DNA from: Hymenobacter psychrotolerans DSM 18569
Lineage (GTDB): Bacteria; Bacteroidota; Bacteroidia; Cytophagales; Hymenobacteraceae
Reading direction: 5' to 3'
Assembly (NCBI RefSeq): GCF_900142395.1
Contig: NZ_FRAS01000001.1
Location: 558,001 to 622,000 of the forward strand
DNA: 64,000 bases
Part shown: positions 17,078-24,888 of the stretch, one piece after another
Layout of the letters: every line of letters starts with the position of its first letter
How positions within the stretch are numbered: the stretch's first letter is position 1
Position numbers and translations under genes: made by a program
Notes under the pieces: model-generated
Seen by the model: only the letters and a program-made list of their open reading frames with translations
Told to the model about the DNA's origin: nothing
Databases searched by the model: none

Positions 17078-18481
17078 ATGTTTGGCTTAGAGCCTCACGT
17101 GCTGATCCTGCTAATCCTCTGTCTGATAGCAGCCTGCGCGTTCGAATTCGTCAATGGTTTCCACGACACGGCCAACGCCGTAGCGACGGTAATCTATACC
17201 AACACGCTCCGGCCGTGGGTGGCCGTGGTCTGGTCGGCTTTCTGGAACTTTATCGGGGTGCTGACCGGCGGTATCGGGGTGGCCATGGGTATCGTGTACC
17301 TGCTGCCGGTTGAGAGTCTGGTAGATCAGAACGTGTACCACGGCATTGCCATGGTGGGCGCCCTGATTATTGGTGCCATCATCTGGAACGTGGGCACCTG
17401 GTACTACGGGCTGCCGTCGTCCTCGTCGCACGCGCTTATCGGCTCTATTCTGGGCGTGGGCATTGCGTTCAGCTTCCTGCCGGAAGCCAAGAACGCCGCC
17501 GTCAACTGGAGCAAGGCCGGCGACACGGGTATTGCGCTGCTGGTGGGCCCGCTGTTCGGTTTTGCCCTCACCATTATCATGATGTTCCTGCTGAAGCGCT
17601 TTGTGAAGAACAAGGCCATCTTTAAGGAGCCGCACAAGCGCAAGCCCCCACCCCTGTGGATTCGGCTGATCCTGGTTGTGACCTGTACGCTGGTAAGCTA
17701 CTTCCACGGCTCCAACGACGGCCAGAAAGGTGTGGGCCTGATCATGCTCATCATGATTGGCATCGTGCCCACGTTCTACGCCCTCGACCATTCCAAGAAC
17801 CCGCTGGACATGCGCGACTCGCTGCTGAAAGTGGAGCAGGTAATGCAGAAGGTGAACGTAGCCGAACTCAGCGCCGATGACCGGGCGGCCGTGTCGAGCA
17901 TCCGGGTGCAGACCAATGCGCTGGACAGCATTTTTGTGGGCAAAACGGCCGTGTCGCAGTTGCCGCAGGAAGCGCGCTTCCATATCCGCAAAGCAGTCCT
18001 GCTGCTTGGCAGCCAGGCCAAAACCATCCAGAAGAGCAACAATGTGAGCCTGAGCACCGCCGACCGGGCCACGCTGGACGACTCACTCGCCAACCTGCGC
18101 ACCTTCACCGATTACGCGCCGACCTGGGTGCTGCTCATCGTATCCATTTCGCTGGGCCTGGGCACCATGATTGGCTGGCAGCGCATTGTGAAAACCATCG
18201 GGGAGCGAATCGGCAAGGAGCATCTGACCTACGCGCAGGGCGCCTCGTCGGAGCTGGTGGCCGCCGCCATGATTGGGGCTTCTACCGCCTACGGCCTGCC
18301 TTCGTCTACCACGCACGTGCTGTCGTCGGCTATTGCGGGCTCTATGGTGGCCAACCGCGGCATCAAGAACCTGAACCCACAGATGGTGCGCAACATTGCG
18401 CTGGCCTGGGTGCTTACGCTGCCCGTGACCATGACTCTTTCGGGCGGCTTGTTCCTGCTGTTCCGCGCTATTCTGGGCTAA
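17078..18481 (+). CDS. pit: PiT family inorganic phosphate transporter
   Basis: This is a 467-residue inner-membrane symporter for inorganic phosphate. Two PiT signature repeats are visible: AFEFVNGFHDTANAVATVI near the N-terminus and YFHGSNDGQKGVGLIML in the middle. Each half also has a SSSSHALIGS / SSTTHVLSSAIAGS type motif. A hydrophilic loop of about 100 residues (DHSKNPLDMRDSLLKVEQ through DRATLDDSLANLRTF) separates the halves; it is helical and longer than in E. coli Pit. The start at ATG 17078 (MFGLEPHVLIL) is set by the promoter upstream. A strong terminator follows. No PhoU or Pho regulator gene is adjacent. Confidence 0.95.
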   Translation: MFGLEPHVLILLILCLIAACAFEFVNGFHDTANAVATVIYTNTLRPWVAVVWSAFWNFIGVLTGGIGVAMGIVYLLPVESLVDQNVYHGIAMVGALIIGAIIWNVGTWYYGLPSSSSHALIGSILGVGIAFSFLPEAKNAAVNWSKAGDTGIALLVGPLFGFALTIIMMFLLKRFVKNKAIFKEPHKRKPPPLWIRLILVVTCTLVSYFHGSNDGQKGVGLIMLIMIGIVPTFYALDHSKNPLDMRDSLLKVEQVMQKVNVAELSADDRAAVSSIRVQTNALDSIFVGKTAVSQLPQEARFHIRKAVLLLGSQAKTIQKSNNVSLSTADRATLDDSLANLRTFTDYAPTWVLLIVSISLGLGTMIGWQRIVKTIGERIGKEHLTYAQGASSELVAAAMIGASTAYGLPSSTTHVLSSAIAGSMVANRGIKNLNPQMVRNIALAWVLTLPVTMTLSGGLFLLFRAILG

Positions 18482-18522
18482 GCCCTAGCCGTTTACTGCC
18501 GCCTGCCTTCTTGGCTGAATAC

Positions 18523-18556
18523 AAAAAAGCCGCTCTTTTGCAAGAGCGGCTTTTTT
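18523..18556. terminator. Strong bidirectional terminator
   Basis: AAAAAAGCCGCTCTTTTGCAAGAGCGGC followed by TTTTTT forms a perfect stem with A/T tails on both sides. It serves the PiT gene and possibly the leftward gene at 18697. Confidence 0.92.
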
Positions 18557-18646
18557 ATGCGCCATGATTTTCGTAGGAGCCGGAAATGCGGATAACTTGG
18601 CTGCTGTGCTACAAAGAGCGTGCTAAACAGATACCAAATCAACTAC

Positions 18647-18689
18647 TTATCCACTTATCCACAGCAAAATTCGGGCTTTTTGTGGATAA
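18647..18689. other. DnaA-box cluster (small, left part of candidate origin)
   Basis: Three boxes lie within 43 bases: TTATCCACT (18647-18655), TTATCCACA (18655-18663, exact consensus) and TGTGGATAA (18681-18689, exact on the minus strand). The cluster lies between the PiT terminator and the stop of the gene at 18697. Confidence 0.6.
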
Positions 18690-18696
18690 CCTTGAA

Positions 18697-19182
18697 TTAG
18701 GCAGGCCACTGCACGTCCAGGTCCTCGGAGATGAAGACACCGAAATTCACGAACTGCAGCTCATCCTCATCAAAGTAAAGGTCAATCATTTCCTTTTCGT
18801 AGGAGATGCGCATTTCGCCGGTATCCATCTTCTCAATTTCGCTGGACTCGTGGCCGTGGCGGCGCATCAGCTCCTGAATGTCATCCGACGATTTGCCGTG
18901 GATGCTCTCGCCGTAGAGACGCATGCCGGGGTGGTCGGTTTCGATGCAGCTCAGGCGGAAGTCGTCTTCGCGGTCGAAGTAGAGCGAGTAGCCTTCTTCG
19001 AGGTAGTTCCAGGCCTGGTGCTCGAACTCGTCGTCGTCTTCCGACTCTTCAATTTCTTCGGGCTCTCCCATCAGGGCGCGCACCTCGTCCATGGTTGCGC
19101 CGAAGCGGAGCGGGCCCATGCCGGTGCCCAGAATGATTTCGTTTTCGTCGGTGCTCGAAGGCGATGCTTGGGTCGGGCTCAT
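18697..19182 (-). CDS. Conserved-looking acidic protein of unknown function
   Basis: This is a 161-residue, strongly acidic cytoplasmic protein without signal peptide or membrane segment. Recognisable pieces are GTGMGPLRFGATMDEVRALM near residues 19-38, then an acidic stretch (EEIEESEDDDEFEH), then alternating strands such as GYSLYFDREDDFRLSCIET and EMIDLYFDEDELQFVNFGVF. The first piece resembles a helix-turn segment seen in uncharacterised proteins that track a ligand or nuclease inhibitor fold, but I do not recognise the family with certainty. It lies between the two DnaA-box clusters with DUF4385 upstream, and could be part of the same transcript. Function is unknown. Confidence 0.65.
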   Translation of the reverse strand: MSPTQASPSSTDENEIILGTGMGPLRFGATMDEVRALMGEPEEIEESEDDDEFEHQAWNYLEEGYSLYFDREDDFRLSCIETDHPGMRLYGESIHGKSSDDIQELMRRHGHESSEIEKMDTGEMRISYEKEMIDLYFDEDELQFVNFGVFISEDLDVQWPA

Positions 19183-19230
19183 AGCTCAGGAATGTAGTGG
19201 TAGGAGAAAGTAAAGGTAGCCAATGCCGGG

Positions 19231-19722
19231 TCACTTCCCGTAGCGGGCTTCAAATTCGGCGCGTTGCCGCACGTACTCCGGGTGGGCTTTGGCTTCGTCC
19301 CATTTGCGCTTGAAGATGGCGGCGGCTTCTGCCTTTTGCGGGTCTTCGGGCGAGCGGGGCAACTCGGCGCGCCCGTGGGCTCCGCTCTGGCCTTTTTTGT
19401 CGTCGGGCACGGGGCCGGCGTATTTTTTGCCGCCCTGGTGGTTGGCGTAGCGGCGGGCCCGCGTGAAGCCCATCTGCAGAAACTTGCGGGCCATGTCGGC
19501 GCCCACAAAATCATTTGCCTCTAAATAGGCCTCAAACAGCGCGTAAATCTTCTCCGACGACTCCCGGGCCACTTCAGGCGTCCGGAAGCGCCAGTGGGGC
19601 AGAATCTCGGCTTTATAGGGCTGCACCAGCAACACGCCCTGCTCGCCTTTGCCCACGCGGTACAGCTCCGGGTGCTGGCGCAAGTCGAGGTTGCGGAAAT
19701 CCTGGTTGTAGTTGAACGGCAT
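19231..19722 (-). CDS. DUF4385 family protein
   Basis: This is a 163-residue cytoplasmic protein from ATG 19722 (MPFNYNQDFRNLDLRQHPEL). The sequence YRVGKGEQGVLLVQPYKAEI, the central FRTPEVARESSEKIYALFEA helix and the GADMARKFLQMGFTRARRYA segment are typical of DUF4385, a family of about 150-165 residues in bacteria and phages with no proven function. The C-terminal helix with KRKWDEAKAHPEYV is also family-like. In-frame codons upstream to 19785 look non-coding. It lies directly left of the larger DnaA-box cluster. Nothing in the sequence shows a catalytic site. Confidence 0.8.
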   Translation of the reverse strand: MPFNYNQDFRNLDLRQHPELYRVGKGEQGVLLVQPYKAEILPHWRFRTPEVARESSEKIYALFEAYLEANDFVGADMARKFLQMGFTRARRYANHQGGKKYAGPVPDDKKGQSGAHGRAELPRSPEDPQKAEAAAIFKRKWDEAKAHPEYVRQRAEFEARYGK

Positions 19723-19860
19723 ACGGCGCGGAAGAGGGTGCTGCCTGTATACGCTGAACCCGGCAGCAGGATTGCCGCAGGCCACCGGCCGGCTCAGCAG
19801 CCGAACCAGCGAAGCCGCAGGACTTCCTTCAGCCGGCTCCTTTTTTTTTCGGCCTCCGGT

Positions 19861-19915
19861 TTGTCCACAGGGTTAATAACTTTTTAAAAGAAGAAATTTT
19901 AAGAAATCTTTTTTA
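19861..19915. other. AT-rich candidate DNA unwinding element
   Basis: The line 19861-19920 has 15 G or C in 60 bases (25 percent) against roughly 60-68 percent in nearby genes. It contains AACTTTTTAAAAGAAG and TTTTAAGAAATCTTTTTTAT. It borders the DnaA-box cluster on its left, as an unwinding element would. Confidence 0.55.
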
Positions 19916-20093
19916 TCCCTGTCGTTAGGGCTGTGCATAAGTGGACAATCAGAAATAGTAATCCACAGGGCTAATAACTTGTGCAAAGCTGCGGGTTTAT
20001 GCACCGTCTGTCAACAGGGTATGTTGATAGTAAAATACTGACTGTAAACGCTTTAATAAAGTTTTTCACAATCCACAATGCTTATCCACTAAT

Positions 20094-20129
20094 CCACAAT
20101 CCACAGTCCACGGCAGGTGTGGATTGTGG
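20094..20129. repeat. Inverted iteron pair inside the DnaA-box cluster
   Basis: CCACAATCCACA (20094-20105) and TGTGGATTGTGG (20118-20129) form a perfect 12-bp inverted repeat with a 12-base spacer. It lies among the DnaA boxes. Confidence 0.8.
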
Positions 20130-20330
20130 TGAAAAGCGGGCGAAGTTGTCCACGCTTATCCACCGGGTGTGGACAGCTGCAAGGGGGTGCTGGGGCCGTG
20201 AGAAACGCAAAAAAACTTATCCCTTTTTTCTCCACGGGTTATCCCCAGGTTAGGCAGGTATTATCCACAGGTTAAGCCAATTGGCCCTACAGACGTGGAA
20301 AACCCTGTGGAATAGCTGTGGAAAAGAGCC

Positions 20331-20631
20331 CAAAAAAGCCCTCAGTAACTGGAAACGCGTCCTGCTCCATGTGGAAAGCTGGCTCACACCCAGCCGAGGC
20401 GGCCTTTTTCCAGCAGAAAAGCCAATTGGGCTTGGCGCCGTGAAACAGCCCCGAATCAGGAAAACCGCATTTCCAGCACGTATAAGCCCATTTAAGTGGC
20501 GAAAAGTAACCTTGGAAAGTGTTCCACGGCCGCCAAGCTACGCGCAAGCCCTACCAAGAGCCTAAAGTAGCAGGCACGGCAGGCATCAGTCCAGCTACTC
20601 GTAAGTAGGCTGCCAGGAGGGGCAGCAAAAA
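20331..20631. other. Non-coding stretch right of the DnaA-box cluster
   Basis: I see no convincing gene. A 94-codon open frame on the + strand lacks any protein-like pattern. The sequence AAAAAAGCCCTCAG and the repeated CTGGAAA/GTGGAAA words continue the character of the origin-like region for about 100 bases, and then ordinary GC returns. Confidence 0.5.
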
Positions 20632-20665
20632 GCCCTGCCACCACCCGACGAGGCAGTAGCAGGGC
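20632..20665 (-). terminator. Terminator of the Ig-like lipoprotein gene
   Basis: GCCCTGC (20632-20638) pairs with GCAGGGC (20659-20665), with an inner partial stem. On the minus strand it is followed by TTTTTGC. Confidence 0.6.
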
Positions 20666-20685
20666 AGTTGTAAGGCGCAGTAGCG

Positions 20686-22305
20686 TTAGAACGTAAGGCG
20701 CAGGTCTTCCACTTCCCAGTTAGCACGCACCTGCACCGGCTGCGGCAGCAGGTATACCGGCTCAGGCGGCAGCAGCAAGTTGGGGTCAGCGCCCCGCCAG
20801 CTGCCATTGGCATCAGCGTCTATCAGCACCCGAATGGTATAGGTGCCCGGCGCAACCCGGTCGAAGCGGAAAGTAGGGCCGGGCTTGTTAAACGTAGCCA
20901 CAAGCACACCCTGCGCGTCCAGCAGCTGAATTTCGTAGCGCTTGTATTTAGTTTGGACCGTGCCAGCCAGGCTGCCGGTGGTTGCCTGCTCCGTTACGCG
21001 CAGCCGGAGCGGCCGGGCTCCCAGCCGCTGCCCCGAAATGGTGGTAAGGTTGAGCGTATCGAGCTGCAGCGTGAGGCTGGACTTGGCTTTGGTGTTGAGC
21101 AGCACGGTCAGATGCAGGCGGTCAGGGTTGAGCGTTCCATCGGGGCCCAGCAGCAGCGGGCGGCGGGCGGAAGAATCTTCCTGTAGCGTGGCGAAGGGTT
21201 TGCCGGGCGCTACGCGGATGGGCTCCGCGAAGGTGTAGCGCACTTCGCCTTGCCGGTACACGTCCCGCGGGTTGCCTTCCACAGTGTACAGCGGCAGGCG
21301 CCGTGCCGGAGCCGTCCCCTGAAACTTCACCGTAACTGTGTCGCGGCCGGTGTTGCCGGCGCTGTCGGTGGCGGCCAGCAGATAGCGGCCTTCCGTGAGA
21401 GCCGCTGTTCGGTAAAGGGCCACTGTGCGCCCGGCCTCCGCCAGCTGCACCGCTTCGGCCAGCGCGGCAGAACCCGTGCCGCCCAGCGGGGCCAGTGTAG
21501 CCGAGCGCAGGCCTTCGTTGTAACTAACCCGGTATTGAGTTGGCGCCGCCTGCTGCCCACTCACGAGCGGCCGCCGCCCGTCCGGCCGAACCAGCTCCAG
21601 CCGCACCGTGTCGGGCCGGGAGCCTACCGTAATCGGCTGGGGCAGGTAGGCTATTTTCTCGCCTTCATCGTAGCGGGTGTTCTGGTTTTTGTCGATGAGG
21701 GCGTAGAGGCGGTAGCGGCCGGCTTTCAGGTTGCGCAGCTTGTAGGCTCCCGCCTTGTCGGAGCGGGCCAGGTAGTACGGTTTGCCGCGGCGCAGCCCGG
21801 CCGTGTCGGCCTCCGGATACAGCAGCACGGCGGCGGCCTCCGCCGGTTTCTGGGTCAGCAGGCCGCGGACGGTGCCCTGCACGGCGCCGGAGTCCAGCAC
21901 CGCGCCGGTACTGAAACTGATGATGGCATCGGCGGCGGGCAGGCTCTCGGTGATGTCGGAAATGGCGTTGCCGAAGTTGAACGAGTAGGTCGTGTTTTCC
22001 TCCAGCGGCTTCTCAAACAGCAGCGTAATGGCGTTGCGCTCCTCGCGTACTTTGTACTTGTTGTCTTCGGCAATGGTGGGCGCAATAATCAGGTTCTTCT
22101 GCAGATCCTTCACCTGCACCGCTTCCGAAAAAACCAGCCGGACTTGCTGAGGGCGGGCATTGCGGGCTCCATTAACCGGTGAGGAGCTGACCAGCTTAGG
22201 CGGCGTAACGTCGCGGGGGCCGCCCTGCGGCGAGCTGACGGAGGCACAGCCGGCCACAGCCGCCGCCACCGAAAACAGAAGAAAAAGATTAGCGCGAGCG
22301 GACAT
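20686..22305 (-). CDS. Lipoprotein with SbsA/Big_5 Ig-like domain
   Basis: This is a 539-residue lipoprotein. The signal peptide MSARANLFLLFSVAAAVAGC ends in a lipobox (VAGC, Cys20). Right after comes SSPQGGPRDVTPP and an Ig-like domain of the Big_5/SbsA type (KLVSSSPVNGARN, VRLVFSEAVQVKDL). A carboxypeptidase-regulatory-like strand region follows (VRGLLTQKPAEAAAVLLYPE, LRNLKAGRYRLYALIDKNQN). The C-terminus repeats this style (FDRVAPGTYTIRVLIDADAN). Such proteins are outer-membrane or periplasmic in Bacteroidota, and this family is often found in the same neighbourhood as mnmG and the methyltransferase. Its ATG overlaps the stop region of the next upstream gene by 17 bases, suggesting translational coupling. 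Confidence 0.85.
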   Translation of the reverse strand: MSARANLFLLFSVAAAVAGCASVSSPQGGPRDVTPPKLVSSSPVNGARNARPQQVRLVFSEAVQVKDLQKNLIIAPTIAEDNKYKVREERNAITLLFEKPLEENTTYSFNFGNAISDITESLPAADAIISFSTGAVLDSGAVQGTVRGLLTQKPAEAAAVLLYPEADTAGLRRGKPYYLARSDKAGAYKLRNLKAGRYRLYALIDKNQNTRYDEGEKIAYLPQPITVGSRPDTVRLELVRPDGRRPLVSGQQAAPTQYRVSYNEGLRSATLAPLGGTGSAALAEAVQLAEAGRTVALYRTAALTEGRYLLAATDSAGNTGRDTVTVKFQGTAPARRLPLYTVEGNPRDVYRQGEVRYTFAEPIRVAPGKPFATLQEDSSARRPLLLGPDGTLNPDRLHLTVLLNTKAKSSLTLQLDTLNLTTISGQRLGARPLRLRVTEQATTGSLAGTVQTKYKRYEIQLLDAQGVLVATFNKPGPTFRFDRVAPGTYTIRVLIDADANGSWRGADPNLLLPPEPVYLLPQPVQVRANWEVEDLRLTF

Positions 22306-22636
22306 TGTAGAGCAGAAGCGTGGAAATAGTCAGCGCCGCAATAGCCAGGGCCGTAAACAGCGCCGTTTTGCGGGTGGGTTTGTCCTCATCTACTACGGGA
22401 GTAGTATCAGGAATGAGAGCCGGGCGCTGGACCACCGTATCCGGCCCGGCCGTGCGGCGGCTGGTATCGGGCGGCACGTACGCCGCACCGCCCGAAATGG
22501 TCCTCTGCGTATGCAGCAGCCCACATGAGGCCGCCCGGTCCGGCGCCGGCCCCTCCCCTCCCCCGCCTGCCCGCGCTACAGCCGGCAGCCCGGCGGCCAG
22601 CAGCACTCCCAGCAGGCAGGCACGCGGCACGGTCAT
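22289..22636 (-). CDS. Small exported membrane-anchored protein, unknown function
   Basis: This is a 115-residue protein with an N-terminal signal peptide (MTVPRACLLGVLLAAGLPAV, cleavage near ARA), a low-complexity middle rich in Gly, Pro and Thr, and a single C-terminal helix (TALFTALAIAALTISTLLLY) ending in a basic NVRSR tail. The predicted topology is a periplasmic domain anchored by the C-terminus. It overlaps the Ig-like lipoprotein gene downstream by 17 bases and follows the methyltransferase gene by 5 bases, so the three are probably one operon. I do not recognise the family. Confidence 0.65.
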   Translation of the reverse strand: MTVPRACLLGVLLAAGLPAVARAGGGGEGPAPDRAASCGLLHTQRTISGGAAYVPPDTSRRTAGPDTVVQRPALIPDTTPVVDEDKPTRKTALFTALAIAALTISTLLLYNVRSR

Positions 22637-22641
22637 AGGGT

Positions 22642-23535
22642 TTAGCGTTTGGCGGCTACGTAAATCAGGCTGGAATACTGGCCTTCGTGCTGCTCGGCGT
22701 ACTGGTTGGACTTATAGCCCGCCTTCAGCACCGACAGCATACCGCCGTTGCGCTCGGCCCGGTGCTTTTCGCTGAGCATGCTCACGTAGTAGGCATCCAG
22801 CGCCATCGGCAGCTTTTCCAGCACTGTCAGCTTGTGCTTTTTGAGCAGCTGCGTCATGGTTTTGGGGCTGAAATGGTAGAGGTGGCGCGGCACGTCGTAG
22901 GCGGCCCAGTCCTGGCGGTAGTGCTGGGCATCGAGGCTTTCCACGTTGGGCACCGCAATCAGCAGCACGCCCTCAGGCTTGAGCAGGCTGATGAGCTGGG
23001 CCAGCGTTTCGTTGAGCGTGTGCACGTGTTCCAGCACGTGCCAGAGCGTAATGGCATCGAAGCTGCCGGGCTGAAACTGCACCAGATTTTCGGTGCCGAT
23101 GGGCTGCCCTACGCGCTGGGTGGCTTCTTCGCGGGCCCGGGCGTTGGGCTCCCAGCCCGCCACCTGCCAGCCGTTGCCTTTGGCTGCCGCCAGAAAATGG
23201 CCCGTGCCGCAGCCATAATCGAAGAGCCGGCCTTTGCGCGGAACCAGCCGGTTGAGCAGGCCCACCTTGCGGCGCATCGTGAAGAAGCGCGCCACCTTGT
23301 AGGCCTGGTTGATGAGCCCGCCCGCGCCGCTGTTGTGCGACACGTACTCGTCGGACTCATAATAGCGGCCGATGTGGGCGGCGTCGGGCCGGGGGTTGGT
23401 GAACTGGAACGAGCACGCCTCGCACTGCTGAATGGCGAAACTCTCCTTGCTGACTGACTTATCCTCGACCACCAGCTTGTTGCGAAACTCCGTTTTGCCG
23501 CACACCGGGCACTTCTCCAAACGCTCGTAAATCAC
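22642..23535 (-). CDS. Class I SAM methyltransferase with N-terminal zinc-binding motif
   Basis: This is a 297-residue methyltransferase from GTG 23535 (VIYERLEKCPVCGKTEFRN). Two Cys pairs (CPVC and CEAC, about residues 9-12 and 35-38) form a likely zinc site. Methyltransf_23 features follow: FDYGCGTGHFLAAAKGNG (SAM motif I), WHVLEHVHTLNETLAQL and GVLLIAVPNVESLDAQHY. Proteins of this type often act on sugars or on small molecules of the cell envelope; the substrate is not shown. The frame is open to 23679, but that part runs through a terminator hairpin (23621-23661), so the GTG is preferred. A near-consensus -7 box TACCTTCG lies at 23606-23613 on the minus strand. Confidence 0.85.
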   Translation of the reverse strand: MIYERLEKCPVCGKTEFRNKLVVEDKSVSKESFAIQQCEACSFQFTNPRPDAAHIGRYYESDEYVSHNSGAGGLINQAYKVARFFTMRRKVGLLNRLVPRKGRLFDYGCGTGHFLAAAKGNGWQVAGWEPNARAREEATQRVGQPIGTENLVQFQPGSFDAITLWHVLEHVHTLNETLAQLISLLKPEGVLLIAVPNVESLDAQHYRQDWAAYDVPRHLYHFSPKTMTQLLKKHKLTVLEKLPMALDAYYVSMLSEKHRAERNGGMLSVLKAGYKSNQYAEQHEGQYSSLIYVAAKR

Positions 23536-23620
23536 AGATGCTCGCTGATTATGTTGATTCCGCTGATTGCGACGACCAGCCTGCGCAGAGAAGCCAGCCG
23601 CAAGGCGAAGGTACAAAACC

Positions 23621-23661
23621 AAAAACGGCCGCAGAATCCGAAAGGATCCGCGGCCGTTTTT
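23621..23661 (-). terminator. Terminator of the S41 peptidase gene
   Basis: AAAAACGGCCGC...ATCC pairs with GGATCCGCGGCCGTTTTT with small bulges. T/A tails lie on both sides. It lies downstream of the S41 gene and hairpin copy B. Confidence 0.8.
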
Positions 23662-23689
23662 GCCAGATAAGAATGTCATTAAGCAAAAA

Positions 23690-23787
23690 CGTCATGCTGA
23701 GGCGCAGCCGAAGCACCTCGCGTGCTGACGTTGCGGTAGTAATTCACCTATGCGGTAGAGGTGCTTCGGCTGCGCCTCAGCATGACG
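23690..23787. repeat. Dispersed palindromic repeat, copy B
   Basis: These are perfect 30-bp arms (23690-23719 and 23758-23787) that begin CGTCATGCTGAGGCGCAGCC. The 38-base loop starts GCGTGCTGACGT, which is shared with copy D and in part with copy E. Confidence 0.9.
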
Positions 23788-23811
23788 ATACAGTTTCTAT
23801 AGCCAGGCCAC

Positions 23812-24783
23812 TTATTTCCTCATTTCGTATTCTTCTCTGATCCAGCGGACGGCTCGTGGCACTACTTCGCTCGACTCGAGCGGCTCGTCGGGGGCTATAG
23901 AGTGGCCATACCGTGCCAGGCGGCGGTCGGCGAATACAGCGGTTGTCAGCAAAAAAACGGACCCATCGGACAAATAAAAGCGGCTTCTGCTGGTAGATAC
24001 CCCGCACGTGCCCGCCCCAAAGCTTCTGGTGTGCTTTCGGGCTTTAAAGGCCACCGCAACGGCCTCGCCCGAACTGGCCGTTAGGGTATCGGTCAGCACG
24101 GCCACTACAGGGTTGGCCGACTGAAGCGTATAATACTTGGCTGTTTCTGCCTGTGTGTTGCCGTCCAGCAATGCCTTGCCCTTTTCGTAGCGCCACGCGG
24201 TGTGGGCATTATCCGAGTCGATAAAGTAGCCGAGGGTATCCTCTCCCAAAATCGGTCCTGCCCCCACAAGCATCGGCCACATATTCCCGCCCATATTCCC
24301 TCGCAAATCCACGACCCAGCCTTTTAATTCCGGCTTATCCCGCTCCTTGATTTGGGCTTGCACGCGGGTGATGTACGCGTCCAGCTTTTCCTGACTACCG
24401 ACAACCCACGGAATTCTGATGTAGCCAATGTCCCCAGGCACCGGCTCGTCGGGGTATAGCAGGGGCTGCTTGGCAGAAGGCGTTTCGAGGCCCTTCAGCG
24501 GCCGGGCGGGCACAAACATACTGTGCTTATCGCCCAGGGCTCCAATAGCAGATACAACCGCTGGATAGGCCTGCTCAATTGTTTTGGCGCCACTTGCTTG
24601 CGCTAGTAGGTTCTGCCTGAAAACTACCCAGTTTATTGCCGACCGATTAATGAAATTGGCTTGCAGGATACTGGTTATCTCCTCCAAATACTTCCGCACC
24701 GCGGGTGAAGGGAGCCTACGTACTGCATTATCTGCACTACAAGAGGCAAAGACGAAGAATAGAATGCAGAGCTTGAGCCTCAT
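23812..24783 (-). CDS. S41 family peptidase (C-terminal processing type), lipoprotein
   Basis: This is a 323-residue serine protease of the S41/tail-specific family. ATG 24783 (MRLKLCILFFVFASCSADN) gives a lipoprotein signal with lipobox FASC. The catalytic region LTDTLTASSGEAVAVAFKAR carries the nucleophilic serine, with the downstream lysine in the same segment. VDLRGNMGGNMWPM is the conserved strand before it. No PDZ domain is evident, so it is a short member. GC is modestly lower than its neighbours (about 50-55 percent in most sampled lines). It is bracketed by hairpin repeats (copies B and C) and splits a gene order that is otherwise common, so insertion is likely. Confidence 0.85.
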   Translation of the reverse strand: MRLKLCILFFVFASCSADNAVRRLPSPAVRKYLEEITSILQANFINRSAINWVVFRQNLLAQASGAKTIEQAYPAVVSAIGALGDKHSMFVPARPLKGLETPSAKQPLLYPDEPVPGDIGYIRIPWVVGSQEKLDAYITRVQAQIKERDKPELKGWVVDLRGNMGGNMWPMLVGAGPILGEDTLGYFIDSDNAHTAWRYEKGKALLDGNTQAETAKYYTLQSANPVVAVLTDTLTASSGEAVAVAFKARKHTRSFGAGTCGVSTSRSRFYLSDGSVFLLTTAVFADRRLARYGHSIAPDEPLESSEVVPRAVRWIREEYEMRK

Positions 24784-24828
24784 GGTTGCATAGCGTATCA
24801 ACACAAAGCCCAATTTGCAAAGCGCATC

Positions 24829-24869
24829 CCAGAACGTCACTACGAGCGGAGCGAGGAATGACGTTCTGG
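24829..24869. repeat. Dispersed palindromic repeat, copy C (short)
   Basis: CCAGAACGTCA at 24829-24839 pairs with TGACGTTCTGG at 24859-24869. Partly paired CTACGAGCGGAGCGAGGAA lies between. It lies between mnmG and the S41 gene. Confidence 0.75.
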
Positions 24870-24888
24870 TTGCTCAAAATGACAATAA

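Larger units (their letters stand above)
19861..20330. other. Candidate oriC or DnaA-binding locus: dense DnaA-box cluster
   Basis: This is a non-coding region of about 470 bases filled with TTATNCACA-like sites. Exact sites are TGTGCATAA (19933-19941) and TTATCCACA (20261-20269). One-mismatch sites are TAATCCACA (19960-19968, 20090-20098), TTATGCACC (19997-20005), TTATCCACT (20082-20090), TTATCCACC (20156-20164) and TTATCCCCA (20239-20247). Further TCCACA and TGTGGA hexamers occur between them and up to about 20325. Together with the AT-rich stretch at 19861 this is the standard composition of a bacterial origin. Against it, genes on both sides run mostly leftward and no dnaA or other origin-associated gene is in the window. 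A DnaA-titration site is the main alternative. Confidence 0.55.

Noticed and set aside
20281..20565. A 94-codon open frame right of the DnaA-box cluster
   Set aside because: The sequence has no protein-like composition, and it consists partly of TGTGGA-type repeats. It is treated as non-coding.
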